Positions 8,397 to 16,500 of a stretch of 64,000 nucleotides of DNA are shown piece after piece. A model generated the notes under the pieces. It saw only the letters and a program-made list of their open reading frames with translations, was not told the origin of the DNA and did not search any database. Position numbers and translations under genes: made by a program. The stretch spans positions 1 through 64,000 of the forward strand of contig JAIKXM010000022.1 of the NCBI GenBank assembly GCA_024684085.1, read 5' to 3'. Every line of letters starts with the position of its first letter. The stretch's first letter is position 1. The stretch comes from Lachnospiraceae bacterium. GTDB lineage: Bacteria; Bacillota; Clostridia; Lachnospirales; Lachnospiraceae.

Positions 8397-9882
8397 TTGT
8401 TATAAAAATGCAACTGATGAGCAAAGAAATCATAAACTGGTTAGCCCAGAACGAGGATTTGATTTATCCAAGCTGGATAATGAAATGCTTCGTTTAGAAA
8501 TGGGTGAGTTTATTCGGTATCGGGGAAGTGTTTTATCGCTAAGCAGTATACGAACAGAGTTGGGCAATTACAACCAGTTTTGCCGGGCTATGAAGGAGGC
8601 GTTTCCGCAAATTACTTCAATTAAGGCTGTAAGCTATGAGGAATTGCAGAAAGGATGCCGGAAATGGCTTATGAAGAAGGGATATAGGTACAGTCGCATG
8701 AGAAAAAGGGTTGATAGTGAAAGAGAAAGTCGGGCTGTTGCACCTCTCATAGCATATATTCGGGTTATATATGAATACTTTCATATGGAAGAAGATGTAG
8801 GAGGATTTGACTGCGATATATGGGTTATTGATCAGTTAGGGATAACAATTGATCTAAACCCGGTGCATAGAGTAAAGAGCATTTCTTTTAAGAGAATTGA
8901 ACAATTAGGAATTCGTGGAGAAATTAAACAGGTAATGAGGCTTCATTTAAGAGAGAAAGCATTAGGAACGGTTTGTGCGGAAATGACTGCTGTCGGACGT
9001 TTTGCGGAATGGCTAGCAGAGAATCATCCGGAAATGGATACCCTCGTGGAGCTTAACCGTTTCATTATAGAGGAATATCTTTTGCATACGAATCTGGAAG
9101 CAACAGGAAGGAAAGATTATTCAAAAGACCTGTCTCATCTTAAGAGTGTACTTCGTACAGCTTCTATGATATTGGAGGCTCCTATCCTTGACAATTTGTT
9201 CCTTAATAGTGATTCAGGACGAAAGCCGGAGACAATCTATAAGTCATATAGTGATGAAGAGATTAGACGGTTGAATAATGCAATAGTTGCCGGGATTGAA
9301 GAACAGATGGCACGTGCCATTCTTGTTCATCAATTACTTGGAACACGAATATCCGAAGCACTAACCATTAAGCGTAGCAGTATAGGAAAAAGTAATCGTG
9401 GGACGGATATGGTTACCATATATCAGGTTAAAACCCATAAATCTTATTCAAAAATAATGGGTCCGGATGTAAAGGCATTATTGATGCGGTCAATGGATTA
9501 CACGAAGGAAAGGTTTGGAGACTGTGAATATATATTTGTAAATGATAGAAATCCCGAGGAACCAATGCAGTATAGCCGGATACAGTATGCTCTGAATAAA
9601 ATCATTATAAAAAATGACTTGCGGGACGATCAGGGAGAGAGATTTACTGTGGGTACTCATATAATGAGACACACTTACGCAAGAAAACTGACGGAGCTGC
9701 ATATTGATGATATGACGATTGCCAAGTTGCTTGGCCAATCTGGCACAGATAGTCTTAAGTATTATCGGAAAATGAGCCCGCAGAGGCTATATGAAGAAAC
9801 AAAAGACGTGTTAAATCAGGTTGATGCGGAAATATCAGATATCATGGAGGAATGGAATGGGAAAGGACGAGAAGATATTTAG
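8371..9882 (+). CDS. Tyrosine recombinase (third of three), Gln in place of the usual second His
   Basis: A third tyrosine recombinase of 503 residues. R326 (LGTRISEA), H430 and R433 (HIMRHTYA) and Y465 (LKYYRKM) are in place. The residue normally His or Trp in the LGH motif is Gln456 (LGQSGTDS). Spacing from that position to the tyrosine (nine residues) equals that in the two upstream recombinases, so the alignment is secure. The substitution may lower activity or be a lineage trait. Three consecutive tyrosine recombinases recall recombinase-in-trio elements, while the TnpC-like gene after it recalls Tn554. The start ATG at 8371 lies inside the preceding gene. Confidence 0.85.
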   Translation: MIIKIQDLDCYKNATDEQRNHKLVSPERGFDLSKLDNEMLRLEMGEFIRYRGSVLSLSSIRTELGNYNQFCRAMKEAFPQITSIKAVSYEELQKGCRKWLMKKGYRYSRMRKRVDSERESRAVAPLIAYIRVIYEYFHMEEDVGGFDCDIWVIDQLGITIDLNPVHRVKSISFKRIEQLGIRGEIKQVMRLHLREKALGTVCAEMTAVGRFAEWLAENHPEMDTLVELNRFIIEEYLLHTNLEATGRKDYSKDLSHLKSVLRTASMILEAPILDNLFLNSDSGRKPETIYKSYSDEEIRRLNNAIVAGIEEQMARAILVHQLLGTRISEALTIKRSSIGKSNRGTDMVTIYQVKTHKSYSKIMGPDVKALLMRSMDYTKERFGDCEYIFVNDRNPEEPMQYSRIQYALNKIIIKNDLRDDQGERFTVGTHIMRHTYARKLTELHIDDMTIAKLLGQSGTDSLKYYRKMSPQRLYEETKDVLNQVDAEISDIMEEWNGKGREDI

Positions 9883-10258
9883 TCAGATGGTAGAGGCTAA
9901 TCGGGTCAGAAATGCCGAAAAAGAAAAACTTGCTGTAACGACCATCAAGAAGATGGTTACAGAGAACACAGAAGTAACCATTGCGGGGTTAATAAAACAG
10001 ACAGGGTTATCAAGATCTTTCTTCTATAACAATGAAACTGTCCATGAAGAACTAATGAGGGCAAAAAAACTTCAGCGGGGTAAAGACTTCAATTCACCGA
10101 AGCGACGTGTCATGGATAAAGCAATGACAGGTAGGCTTCGCATCTTGGAGGAGCAGCTTGCTAAGCGGAATGATGAATGCGCACGGCTTCGTGAGGAAAA
10201 TGCAAAGATGAAAGACATAATATCAGCCAGCAATTTCCAAGCATATCAAAATCTATGA
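9857..10258 (+). CDS. TnpC-like / DUF6262 accessory transposition protein
   Basis: A small basic protein of 133 residues. An N-terminal helix-turn-helix-like segment (TIAGLIKQTGLSRSFFYNN) is followed by a C-terminal coiled coil (LRILEEQLAKRNDECARLREENAKM). This is the layout of Tn554 TnpC and of DUF6262 proteins found next to tyrosine recombinase sets; in Tn554, TnpC influences orientation and efficiency of transposition. The start is put at ATG 9857 because GGAGG lies at 9846-9850; an upstream TTG has no such site. It overlaps the third recombinase by 26 bases and ends the recombinase operon, less than 100 bases from the point where pilin-gene sequence begins. Confidence 0.75.
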   Translation: MGKDEKIFSQMVEANRVRNAEKEKLAVTTIKKMVTENTEVTIAGLIKQTGLSRSFFYNNETVHEELMRAKKLQRGKDFNSPKRRVMDKAMTGRLRILEEQLAKRNDECARLREENAKMKDIISASNFQAYQNL

Positions 10259-10346
10259 GCAAATAGCATCGTATTTACAATATAAAACACAATGTATTTT
10301 GTGTAGCGCACCTTGATAATTGAATATTCCTGAGCAGTCAGTACAG

Positions 10347-10451
10347 ATTTTAGTGGTATTAATCTCTCTCGTAATAATATTCAAAGAACAGTTAACGGAT
10401 CTTGTTAATACTATATTCAAGAAGATCAATAAGCAGGCTAATTCGATCTAG
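10347..10451 (+). pseudogene. flp: 3' remnant of a Flp pilin gene (Flp1-like), truncated by the island
   Basis: Reading from ATT 10347 gives ILVVLISLVIIF followed by KEQLTDLVNTIF and KKINKQANSI, with TAG at 10449-10451. This is the transmembrane and C-terminal half of a clostridial Flp pilin. The expected N-terminal half (leader peptide, cleavage site and GVVEV-like segment) is absent: the upstream in-frame codons encode unrelated residues and meet a stop at 10317-10319. The downstream DUF5702 gene starts one base after the TAG, as in an intact Tad operon. The break lies beside the recombinase module, which argues that the island inserted here. The other half would be expected left of the window. 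Confidence 0.75.
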
Positions 10452-10452
10452 G

Positions 10453-11892
10453 ATGAAGACGCGGACAGAGGGTTACATAACAATATATCTTTCAATGATC
10501 TTGTCGGTGATCATCATGTTCCTGCTGACTTTGTTCTATGGGCTAAGAGTCCAGACTATAAGATTTCGGACGGAATGTGCCATGGATATGTCGATGAACG
10601 GGATATTCGCGGAATATAACAGGGAGATGCTAAAACAGTATGATCTGTTCTTCATCGATACAGCCTACGGAACGGGGATAACAACGGAAGAGCTTACGGA
10701 GAATCATCTCCTTGATTATATGAATACTAACTTTGATACGGGAGCATCGATCCCGTTGAAGATGGATCTTACTGCCCTTCGTGCGACAAGTGCTGATATC
10801 AGTAATGCTTCATATGCAACGGATGGGCAGGGAGTAGTATTCCGGTATCAGATAGACCGCCTGATGAAGACAAAGTATGGGCTTGGGTTAGTGAAACGGG
10901 ATGATTATTCAAGCTATGATGTGGATCAGCTTATTCGATCGGGTCTTGATTATGAGGATCAGAAGGATAAATGTGAGGAAGAAGTTAACGGTTTACTGGA
11001 AGAGATCAATGAGAATAGAACGGATGAGGAAGGGGATATCGTTATAGATAATCCGGCAGAAGGTGTCGGGCGAATAAGTGAATCCAACATTCTTGCTTAT
11101 GCCTTAAAGGATATTGGAAGTATAAGCAATATAGCGATCAACAATTCCAATTATGTGAGTGAGCGTAAGTACAGTGATGGTGCGGGCTTGCGGACAGATC
11201 AGGAGTCGCCGGATAACTTAGTGTCGAGGATGTTTTTCGAGAAATATATCTTTGAAAAATGCGGTCACTTCGGTAAGGAGAAGGAAGGTTCTCTTCTTGG
11301 TTATCAGGTTGAATATCTGCTGGCGGGTAAGGAAAGTGATACGGATAATCTGGAAACAGTGGCAAGGAATATCTTTCTTATGCGATATGGGATCAATATG
11401 GTCTGTCTGTTTAACTGCCCCGAGAAGCGGAATGAGGCGCAGACGATAGCAGCCGTGGCGGCGCTGATCTGCGAATGTCCGGATCTTGAGAAGCCTTTGA
11501 CTCAGCTGATCCTTCTTGCGTGGGGTTATGCGGAAAGCGCCAATGACTTGAGGTTGATCTTCGATGGGGACGGCGTTCCTATGGCTAAGAGTGACGATAG
11601 TTGGAATATGTCGTTATTGGATCTTATTGGGCTGAGGTGGCATCTGGGTAAGAATGTATCCGGTGCGACGGGGCCTAAATACAATGAATATCTGTATATG
11701 ATGGTGGCGGTCAGGAATAAGGATGTTCTGACAAAGCGGTTGATGAATATATGTGAAATGGATGTCAGGAAGGCAGAGGGTAGCAGTAGTTTCAGGATGG
11801 ATCGGCTGTTGTATCAGGGTGATATTGAAGTGAATGTAAGAAGTGGATATGGATACCATTGCAGTATCAGGCGATTTTACTCGTATGAATGA
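10453..11892 (+). CDS. DUF5702-type Tad-locus membrane protein
   Basis: A protein of 479 residues opening with a cytoplasmic tail and a single transmembrane helix (MKTRTEGYITIYLSMILS, then a hydrophobic run to LLTLFYG). A large extracytoplasmic domain follows. The opening matches the DUF5702 family found in clostridial Tad/Flp pilus loci, where it probably acts as a pseudopilin- or assembly-like component. ATG 10453 follows the flp stop by one base, so it would be translationally coupled to flp in the intact operon. A longer frame starting at TTG 10402 reads through pilin sequence in another frame and is rejected. With flp interrupted, expression of this gene is uncertain. Confidence 0.75.
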   Translation: MKTRTEGYITIYLSMILSVIIMFLLTLFYGLRVQTIRFRTECAMDMSMNGIFAEYNREMLKQYDLFFIDTAYGTGITTEELTENHLLDYMNTNFDTGASIPLKMDLTALRATSADISNASYATDGQGVVFRYQIDRLMKTKYGLGLVKRDDYSSYDVDQLIRSGLDYEDQKDKCEEEVNGLLEEINENRTDEEGDIVIDNPAEGVGRISESNILAYALKDIGSISNIAINNSNYVSERKYSDGAGLRTDQESPDNLVSRMFFEKYIFEKCGHFGKEKEGSLLGYQVEYLLAGKESDTDNLETVARNIFLMRYGINMVCLFNCPEKRNEAQTIAAVAALICECPDLEKPLTQLILLAWGYAESANDLRLIFDGDGVPMAKSDDSWNMSLLDLIGLRWHLGKNVSGATGPKYNEYLYMMVAVRNKDVLTKRLMNICEMDVRKAEGSSSFRMDRLLYQGDIEVNVRSGYGYHCSIRRFYSYE

Positions 11893-11931
11893 CAAAAGCT
11901 TGGGAAAAAGAGCCTGAGATCAAGGAAGTCT

Positions 11932-12072
11932 GGGGACAGGGTTATGTTCTCTTATAGGAGTTTGGATCAATGAATATTGGGTTAAGCGGACCGAGTCTGG
12001 TCAATTCTACTATCAAGTCTATGAAGTCACATCTACATGATCTTTTTTATAAGAGAACATTACCCTGTCTCC
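11932..12072 (+). repeat. Inverted repeat bracketing the start of the TadE-like gene
   Basis: The arms 11932-11956 and 12048-12072 are 25 bases each and complementary at 23 positions (for example GTTCTCTTATA pairing with TATAAGAGAAC). The left arm ends at the ribosome-binding site (TAGGAG, 11955-11960); the right arm lies inside the coding region around codons 27-35. Pairing in mRNA would enclose the start codon in a loop of about 91 bases. Confidence 0.6.
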
Positions 12073-12710
12073 ATGATAACGGAGGCGGGGTGACCGTTGA
12101 GGCTGCTCTGGTAATTCCGGTATTCCTCTTTTTCATTATCAATATGATGTCTCTCTATCTTGTATTGGAGAGTTATTCCGCAAAGCAGGCGGATCTTAAC
12201 GATATGGCCAAGAGCCTGTCGACCGTTTCTACTGATCTTAACAGTTCGGGAGATTCGGATTATATAGATCTTTGGAATGTTCAGGCGGTCGCACCGATCG
12301 TTAAGGCGATGGGTTTCAGTACCTCAGTCGCACCGGTACATTCTTATACGAAAAAATGGACGGGTTACGATCTTGGCAGAGCCGGCGCTGAGGCCGTTCG
12401 CGAGAAAAATGTATATATTACGGAGTATGGCACGGTATATCATACTACTCTGTCATGTAAGCATCTTGATATTAAGCCGGTCGCTTATGACATCAGTGAG
12501 GTAGGAGCGCTTAGGAATGATTCCGGAGGTAGGTATTATCCGTGTCTTAGATGCGTTAAGTCACAGTCATCGATAGTATTCCTGACGGAAGACGGTGACA
12601 GATATCATAACAGTATAAACTGCAGTTCTTTGAAGAGAACGGTGCAGGTGGTAACTTTGAGTGAAGCTATTGAGCGGGGACGTACTCCCTGTAGTATATG
12701 TGGGGATTAA
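11970..12710 (+). CDS. TadE-like pilus-assembly protein with two Cys/His repeats
   Basis: A protein of 246 residues. A cytoplasmic N-terminus ends in a TadE-type segment (GGGVTVEAALVIPVFLFF), in which the Glu after a small residue is typical of TadE/pseudopilin-like proteins. The extracellular part ends in two related units. Each starts with a strand and a G-x-x-YH-x4-C-x-x-L motif (YHTTLSCKHL and YHNSINCSSL) and ends in a CxxC pair (CLRC, CSIC). These could bind metal or form disulfides. The ribosome-binding site TAGGAG precedes ATG 11970. The stop is two bases before the prepilin peptidase start, so the genes are co-transcribed. Confidence 0.8.
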   Translation: MNIGLSGPSLVNSTIKSMKSHLHDLFYKRTLPCLHDNGGGVTVEAALVIPVFLFFIINMMSLYLVLESYSAKQADLNDMAKSLSTVSTDLNSSGDSDYIDLWNVQAVAPIVKAMGFSTSVAPVHSYTKKWTGYDLGRAGAEAVREKNVYITEYGTVYHTTLSCKHLDIKPVAYDISEVGALRNDSGGRYYPCLRCVKSQSSIVFLTEDGDRYHNSINCSSLKRTVQVVTLSEAIERGRTPCSICGD

Positions 12711-12711
12711 T

Positions 12712-13149
12712 ATGATAAAAGTGATAGTTCTGATCAGTTATTTAATAGCAATGTCGCTGTGTGATATTAAAGACAGGGAAGTGCCGGTTGTTGTGCTGGT
12801 ATTATTCTCCATTAATGGTGTTCTGAATATGATACCGAAAGCCCTTGGGCAGGGTATATATCCGGATATTCTTCTGATAATACCAGGGATCCTGCTGGTC
12901 ATTCTGGCCAAATGCGGCGGAAGGAATATCGGGATGGCAGATGGGATCGTGATAGCGGGGATAGGTGCATCGTTAAGCATAAGGGAATACGCAGTCTTTG
13001 CACTCGCATTAGTTATGTTAACCTTTGCGATTGCTGCGGTATATATATGCAAAGGAAAAAAAGGTGGAGAAAGAATCGCTTATATACCTGTTATAGGCAT
13101 CGCTTATATAGTATCGGCTGTCTATTCTCTGGCAAGCAGCATGTTTTAG
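12712..13149 (+). CDS. Type IV prepilin peptidase, TadV/CpaA type
   Basis: An integral membrane aspartic protease of 145 residues that would cleave the leader of Flp pilin and pseudopilins. The two catalytic aspartates are D18 (LCDIKDREVP, with D21 close by) and D77 in the GxxD-like motif GMADG. The small size and lack of the N-terminal methylase domain match the minimal A24 peptidases of Tad systems. At least four hydrophobic segments are visible. The start at ATG 12712 follows a GGGG ribosome-binding site and the stop of the previous gene. The pilin it should process is broken in this window; other substrates may remain. Confidence 0.85.
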   Translation: MIKVIVLISYLIAMSLCDIKDREVPVVVLVLFSINGVLNMIPKALGQGIYPDILLIIPGILLVILAKCGGRNIGMADGIVIAGIGASLSIREYAVFALALVMLTFAIAAVYICKGKKGGERIAYIPVIGIAYIVSAVYSLASSMF

Positions 13150-13282
13150 TTAATAGCGGTCGTTTTTGCAAAAGGATTTATTCTGCAAAAAGCTGCTGAT
13201 ACAGAGCTTGTTTCCTGTATATGCTGAGGATCTAAGACTGCAAGATGATCAGGAAGAGCTATGCTACGGGAAGGATAATGAA

Positions 13283-13819
13283 ATGTATAGAATTAACAGA
13301 ATTGAGCGGATATTGATGAAAAAGACAGTGCCGGCCTATCTTACCGTGGAGTCGTCCATGATCCTGCCCGGGTTGATAATACTTCTTGCCCTGATCATAT
13401 TGCTGGGGCTTCATCTCTATGATCATTGCGTAGCGGATCAAAGTCTGTATATAGCGGCACTTAGGGGAAGCCAGCTGAAAAATGTTAAGGACTCATCGGT
13501 ATCGGCGTATACGGAAAAGGAATTGAATAAACTTCTGGAGAATCTTATATGGGAAGAGGATTGCAGTACCGGGGTGAGGGTAGGAGCCCTTAGTGTCAGA
13601 ACTTATGTTAACCAAAAGTCCGGCAATCCTTATAAAGGACAACAGGAATACTATACCGAAGACTTTGAGATCAATCGGGATGCGAGTGCAGTAAGGACAG
13701 ATCCCGTGACCTTTATACGGCTGAAAAATACGGTGGCGGATATTGGTGATAATCGTGACTCTTATACAGAGGCTAAGGCCAATACCCGTGGAAAGGATGA
13801 ATATGGAGACGATCAGTGA
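13283..13819 (+). CDS. Second TadE-like protein
   Basis: A protein of 178 residues with a short basic N-terminus and a TadE-like hydrophobic segment (YLTVESSMILPGLIILLALI) carrying the conserved Glu, then a hydrophilic domain outside the membrane. ATG 13283 has AAGGA at 13270-13274; a later ATG at 13316 is also possible. A longer reading frame from 13166 lacks support. The 3' end overlaps the FHA gene by 17 bases, placing it in the Tad operon. The function (minor pilin or assembly factor) is inferred from the family and position. Confidence 0.7.
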   Translation: MYRINRIERILMKKTVPAYLTVESSMILPGLIILLALIILLGLHLYDHCVADQSLYIAALRGSQLKNVKDSSVSAYTEKELNKLLENLIWEEDCSTGVRVGALSVRTYVNQKSGNPYKGQQEYYTEDFEINRDASAVRTDPVTFIRLKNTVADIGDNRDSYTEAKANTRGKDEYGDDQ

Positions 13820-15029
13820 ACTTGGCAGGAATTATATAGTAATCAGGGATGAGGCGGATGAGAAGAATGATTTTCGCAGAAAAATGTTGATCAACAATAA
13901 TATCAACGGGTTGTTATCCGTCACCGAATACTATAAGGAGAACGAGCCGTTTCTAAAATACGAGATAACCAACATGCGATCTCTTAAGAAAGAATATGAA
14001 GGAGGAACTCTCACATATGACAAGATGTCCCGCGTTCTGATATACATAATGGATACGGTCGGAAGAATGGAACATTTTCTGATAGACGGCAGATTCTTAG
14101 TATATGATCCGGAATATATATTCACGGAGATAGACAGTGAGGAGATGAAGTTGTTATGTCTACCATACGAGGGAGAATTTGCATCGATGGGGTACAGACA
14201 CCTGGCGGAATTTTTTCTTGAGAAGGCGGACTATCAGGATAACAGGGCAGTTAATCTGGCGTACAGTTTCTATAAGATGTCGAAGGAGGAGTTATTCTCC
14301 ATAAGGAGCTTTAGAGAGAAGATATACGTTGGGGCGGAAGACGAAAAAGTAGTTGACATAACAAAAGAGAAAGAAGAAAGGATTTTTCAATATGAAGAAC
14401 CGGAAGCGGGTCTTCCTGCGATCGAACCCGAAGAGTATGACAAAGAGTCCTCGGATGTGAAAGTTCGTCTGCTGGCGGTTGGAGTTGTCTTAATGGGAGT
14501 TATGCTGACAGTCGTAGTGTTGTTTTTCAAGAATATCATGTACTATCGGGTGATAGTGATGATGTTGGGATCGATCGGGGGCGTTCTTGCAGTTATGTTA
14601 ACTGCGCAATGGCGAAAGTCCAGGCTTGAGGCCGAAGACCGTGATATTGAGAACAATATACTGATCAGCTCAGGGCGGGTCGATGATTACTGGGAAGATG
14701 ATGAAAAGACAAGATTCTTCGATGTGAGATGTGAGAATGAGTTTTCGGTCTGCTGGAGAGCGGGAGGAAAGGATCGCCGGATAATAGTCAACAGGTTCCC
14801 TTTTGTGATTGGAGCGAAGCGGGATTCGGTGGACGGATGCATAGAGGATGAATCCGTGAGCAGGCGCCATGCCAGATTCCTGTACAAGGATAACTGCCTT
14901 AAGATATGCGACCTCGGATCGACTAACGGAACCCTTGTAAGAGGTGAAAGAATCATGCCCGGAGAGGAGATAGTTGTTGAGCGGAATGATGAAATTCAGT
15001 TTGGAAAAGTAACCGCAACTGTAGTATAA
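13803..15029 (+). CDS. DUF6382/FHA-domain membrane protein
   Basis: A protein of 408 residues. The N-terminal 190 residues resemble the DUF6382 domain. Two adjacent transmembrane helices lie in the middle (VRLLAVGVVLMGVMLTVVV and VIVMMLGSIGGVLAVMLTA). The C-terminus is a forkhead-associated domain with the phosphothreonine-binding signature SVSRRHA and LGSTNGT. Such proteins commonly close clostridial Tad loci and presumably recruit a Ser/Thr-phosphorylated partner to the pilus machine. ATG 13803 is chosen because GGAAAGG ends seven bases upstream; ATG 13797 lies directly on that site. It ends the Tad operon. Confidence 0.8.
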   Translation: METISELGRNYIVIRDEADEKNDFRRKMLINNNINGLLSVTEYYKENEPFLKYEITNMRSLKKEYEGGTLTYDKMSRVLIYIMDTVGRMEHFLIDGRFLVYDPEYIFTEIDSEEMKLLCLPYEGEFASMGYRHLAEFFLEKADYQDNRAVNLAYSFYKMSKEELFSIRSFREKIYVGAEDEKVVDITKEKEERIFQYEEPEAGLPAIEPEEYDKESSDVKVRLLAVGVVLMGVMLTVVVLFFKNIMYYRVIVMMLGSIGGVLAVMLTAQWRKSRLEAEDRDIENNILISSGRVDDYWEDDEKTRFFDVRCENEFSVCWRAGGKDRRIIVNRFPFVIGAKRDSVDGCIEDESVSRRHARFLYKDNCLKICDLGSTNGTLVRGERIMPGEEIVVERNDEIQFGKVTATVV

Positions 15030-15061
15030 TTAAACTATCATTTGATCAAGAGGAAGCGCAC

Positions 15062-16048
15062 GTGAAGGTTAATATTTACTACGGTGGACGCGGACTTATG
15101 GACGATCCGACTCTGTATGTTATCGGTAAGATGCAGAAGGTTCTTGAAGAGCTGAATGTCAGGGTTGAGCGCTATATGCTCTGCGAATTGAAGAACTCCA
15201 TAATAACACTTCCGCAGACACTTAAGGAAGTAGACGGTATTATCTTAGCGACTACAGTTGAGTGGTATGGAATCGGCGGATATATGCAGCAGTTTCTGGA
15301 TGCATGCTGGTTGTACGGTGATAAGGAAAAGATCGCTAAGATATATATGTCCCCTGTAGTCATGTCAACCACATACGGAGAGAGAGAGGGTAAGCTCAAT
15401 CTTTCGACCGCATGGGAGATCCTGGGAGGTCTTCCCTGCAGTGGAATATGCGGATATATAGCTGACGCGGCGGCGCTTGAGATGAATGATGAGTATACTA
15501 TGTTGATCGAGAAGAAGGCCGAGAATATATATCGGACGATCAATCAGAAGATTGCCTGTTTTCCGGCCAGCAATCAGGCGGTTAAACAGATGGTATCAGT
15601 ATCTCAGAATACCGATCTTACTCCGCAGGAATCAGAGAGATTATCCCAGTATGCGGCTGATGACTCTTATGTACAGCAGCAGAAGGAGGATATTCAGGAG
15701 CTGGTTGGTATGTTCAGGGGGATGATGAGCAAGGAATCCACCGACATTGATAACTATGTGGCGAGATTCAACAGTAAGTTCAAGGCGATCCCCGGCGTTA
15801 ATGCTTCTTATAAGATTCTGGTTGATAAAAAGCCCTTTTCGATCATCATTAACGGACCTAATTGTAATGTGTCGGCAGGTTCCATAGATAAGCCTGATGT
15901 TGAGGTGACTCTTGGCAAGGATATTCTGGAAGCCATAATGTCCGGCAGGATGACTTTCCAAAGAGCTTTCATGAGTGGAGAGATGAAGATGAAAGGGGAG
16001 TTCAAGATACTTCGTTCGCTTGATGAAGTGTTCTTGTTCATGGAATAG
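15062..16048 (+). CDS. Flavodoxin-fold protein fused to an SCP2-type domain
   Basis: A protein of 328 residues. Residues 1 to about 170 have a flavodoxin/NADPH-dependent FMN reductase-like fold: MKVNIYYGGRGLMDD, then IILATTVEWYGIGGYMQQFLD in the place of an FMN-phosphate/substrate loop. Residues from about 215 to the end resemble an SCP2 sterol-carrier (hydrophobic ligand-binding) domain (IPGVNASYKILVD through RMTFQRAFMSGEMKMKG). The start is GTG 15062 with an AGAGGAAG site upstream. The combination suggests a redox protein acting on a hydrophobic substrate, but the substrate is unknown. The HIT gene follows after 21 bases and may be co-transcribed. Confidence 0.75.
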   Translation: MKVNIYYGGRGLMDDPTLYVIGKMQKVLEELNVRVERYMLCELKNSIITLPQTLKEVDGIILATTVEWYGIGGYMQQFLDACWLYGDKEKIAKIYMSPVVMSTTYGEREGKLNLSTAWEILGGLPCSGICGYIADAAALEMNDEYTMLIEKKAENIYRTINQKIACFPASNQAVKQMVSVSQNTDLTPQESERLSQYAADDSYVQQQKEDIQELVGMFRGMMSKESTDIDNYVARFNSKFKAIPGVNASYKILVDKKPFSIIINGPNCNVSAGSIDKPDVEVTLGKDILEAIMSGRMTFQRAFMSGEMKMKGEFKILRSLDEVFLFME

Positions 16049-16069
16049 AGGAGGATTGATTAAGAAGTT

Positions 16070-16486
16070 ATGAGTGATGATAATTGCATTTTTTGTAAGC
16101 TTGCCAATGGAGATATTCCTACTAATGCGATCTATGAAGATGATAAGTATAAGGTGATACTTGATCTGTATCCCGCTACAAAGGGACATGCTCTTATATT
16201 ACCGAAGGATCATTATAAGAATCTCTTTGAACTTCCGGAAGAGAATTGCCGTGAGGTATTGGTATTGGCTAAGAAGATGGCCTCACATATGAAAGAGAAG
16301 CTTGGCGCGGAAGGCTTTAATCTTCTTCAGAATAATGGGGAGATCGCAGGGCAGACAATTTTTCATTTCCATATGCATCTTATCCCGAGATATTCAGACG
16401 ACGGTCAGGATATCACCCCTAAGCCACAGACAATGTCCGAGGAGGAGATCATCAAGATAAGAGAGATTTGCACTTACACAGACTAA
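16070..16486 (+). CDS. HIT-family nucleotide hydrolase/transferase
   Basis: A protein of 138 residues of the histidine triad family, close to Hint/HinT (purine nucleoside phosphoramidase or related). The N-terminus has CIFCKLANGDIPTN, typical of bacterial Hint proteins with a zinc-ligand-like CxxC. The active site HFHMHLIPR carries the triad with the last His as nucleophile. Start ATG 16070 has GAGGAGG upstream at a rather long distance. The carD gene follows 14 bases after the stop. Confidence 0.9.
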   Translation: MSDDNCIFCKLANGDIPTNAIYEDDKYKVILDLYPATKGHALILPKDHYKNLFELPEENCREVLVLAKKMASHMKEKLGAEGFNLLQNNGEIAGQTIFHFHMHLIPRYSDDGQDITPKPQTMSEEEIIKIREICTYTD

Positions 16487-16500
16487 CGAGAGGAGGATTT

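Noticed and set aside
10402..10452. Upstream extension of the DUF5702 gene starting at TTG 10402
   Set aside because: This stretch codes for the Flp pilin C-terminus in another frame, which matches a known family; the ATG at 10453 directly after the pilin stop is the better start.
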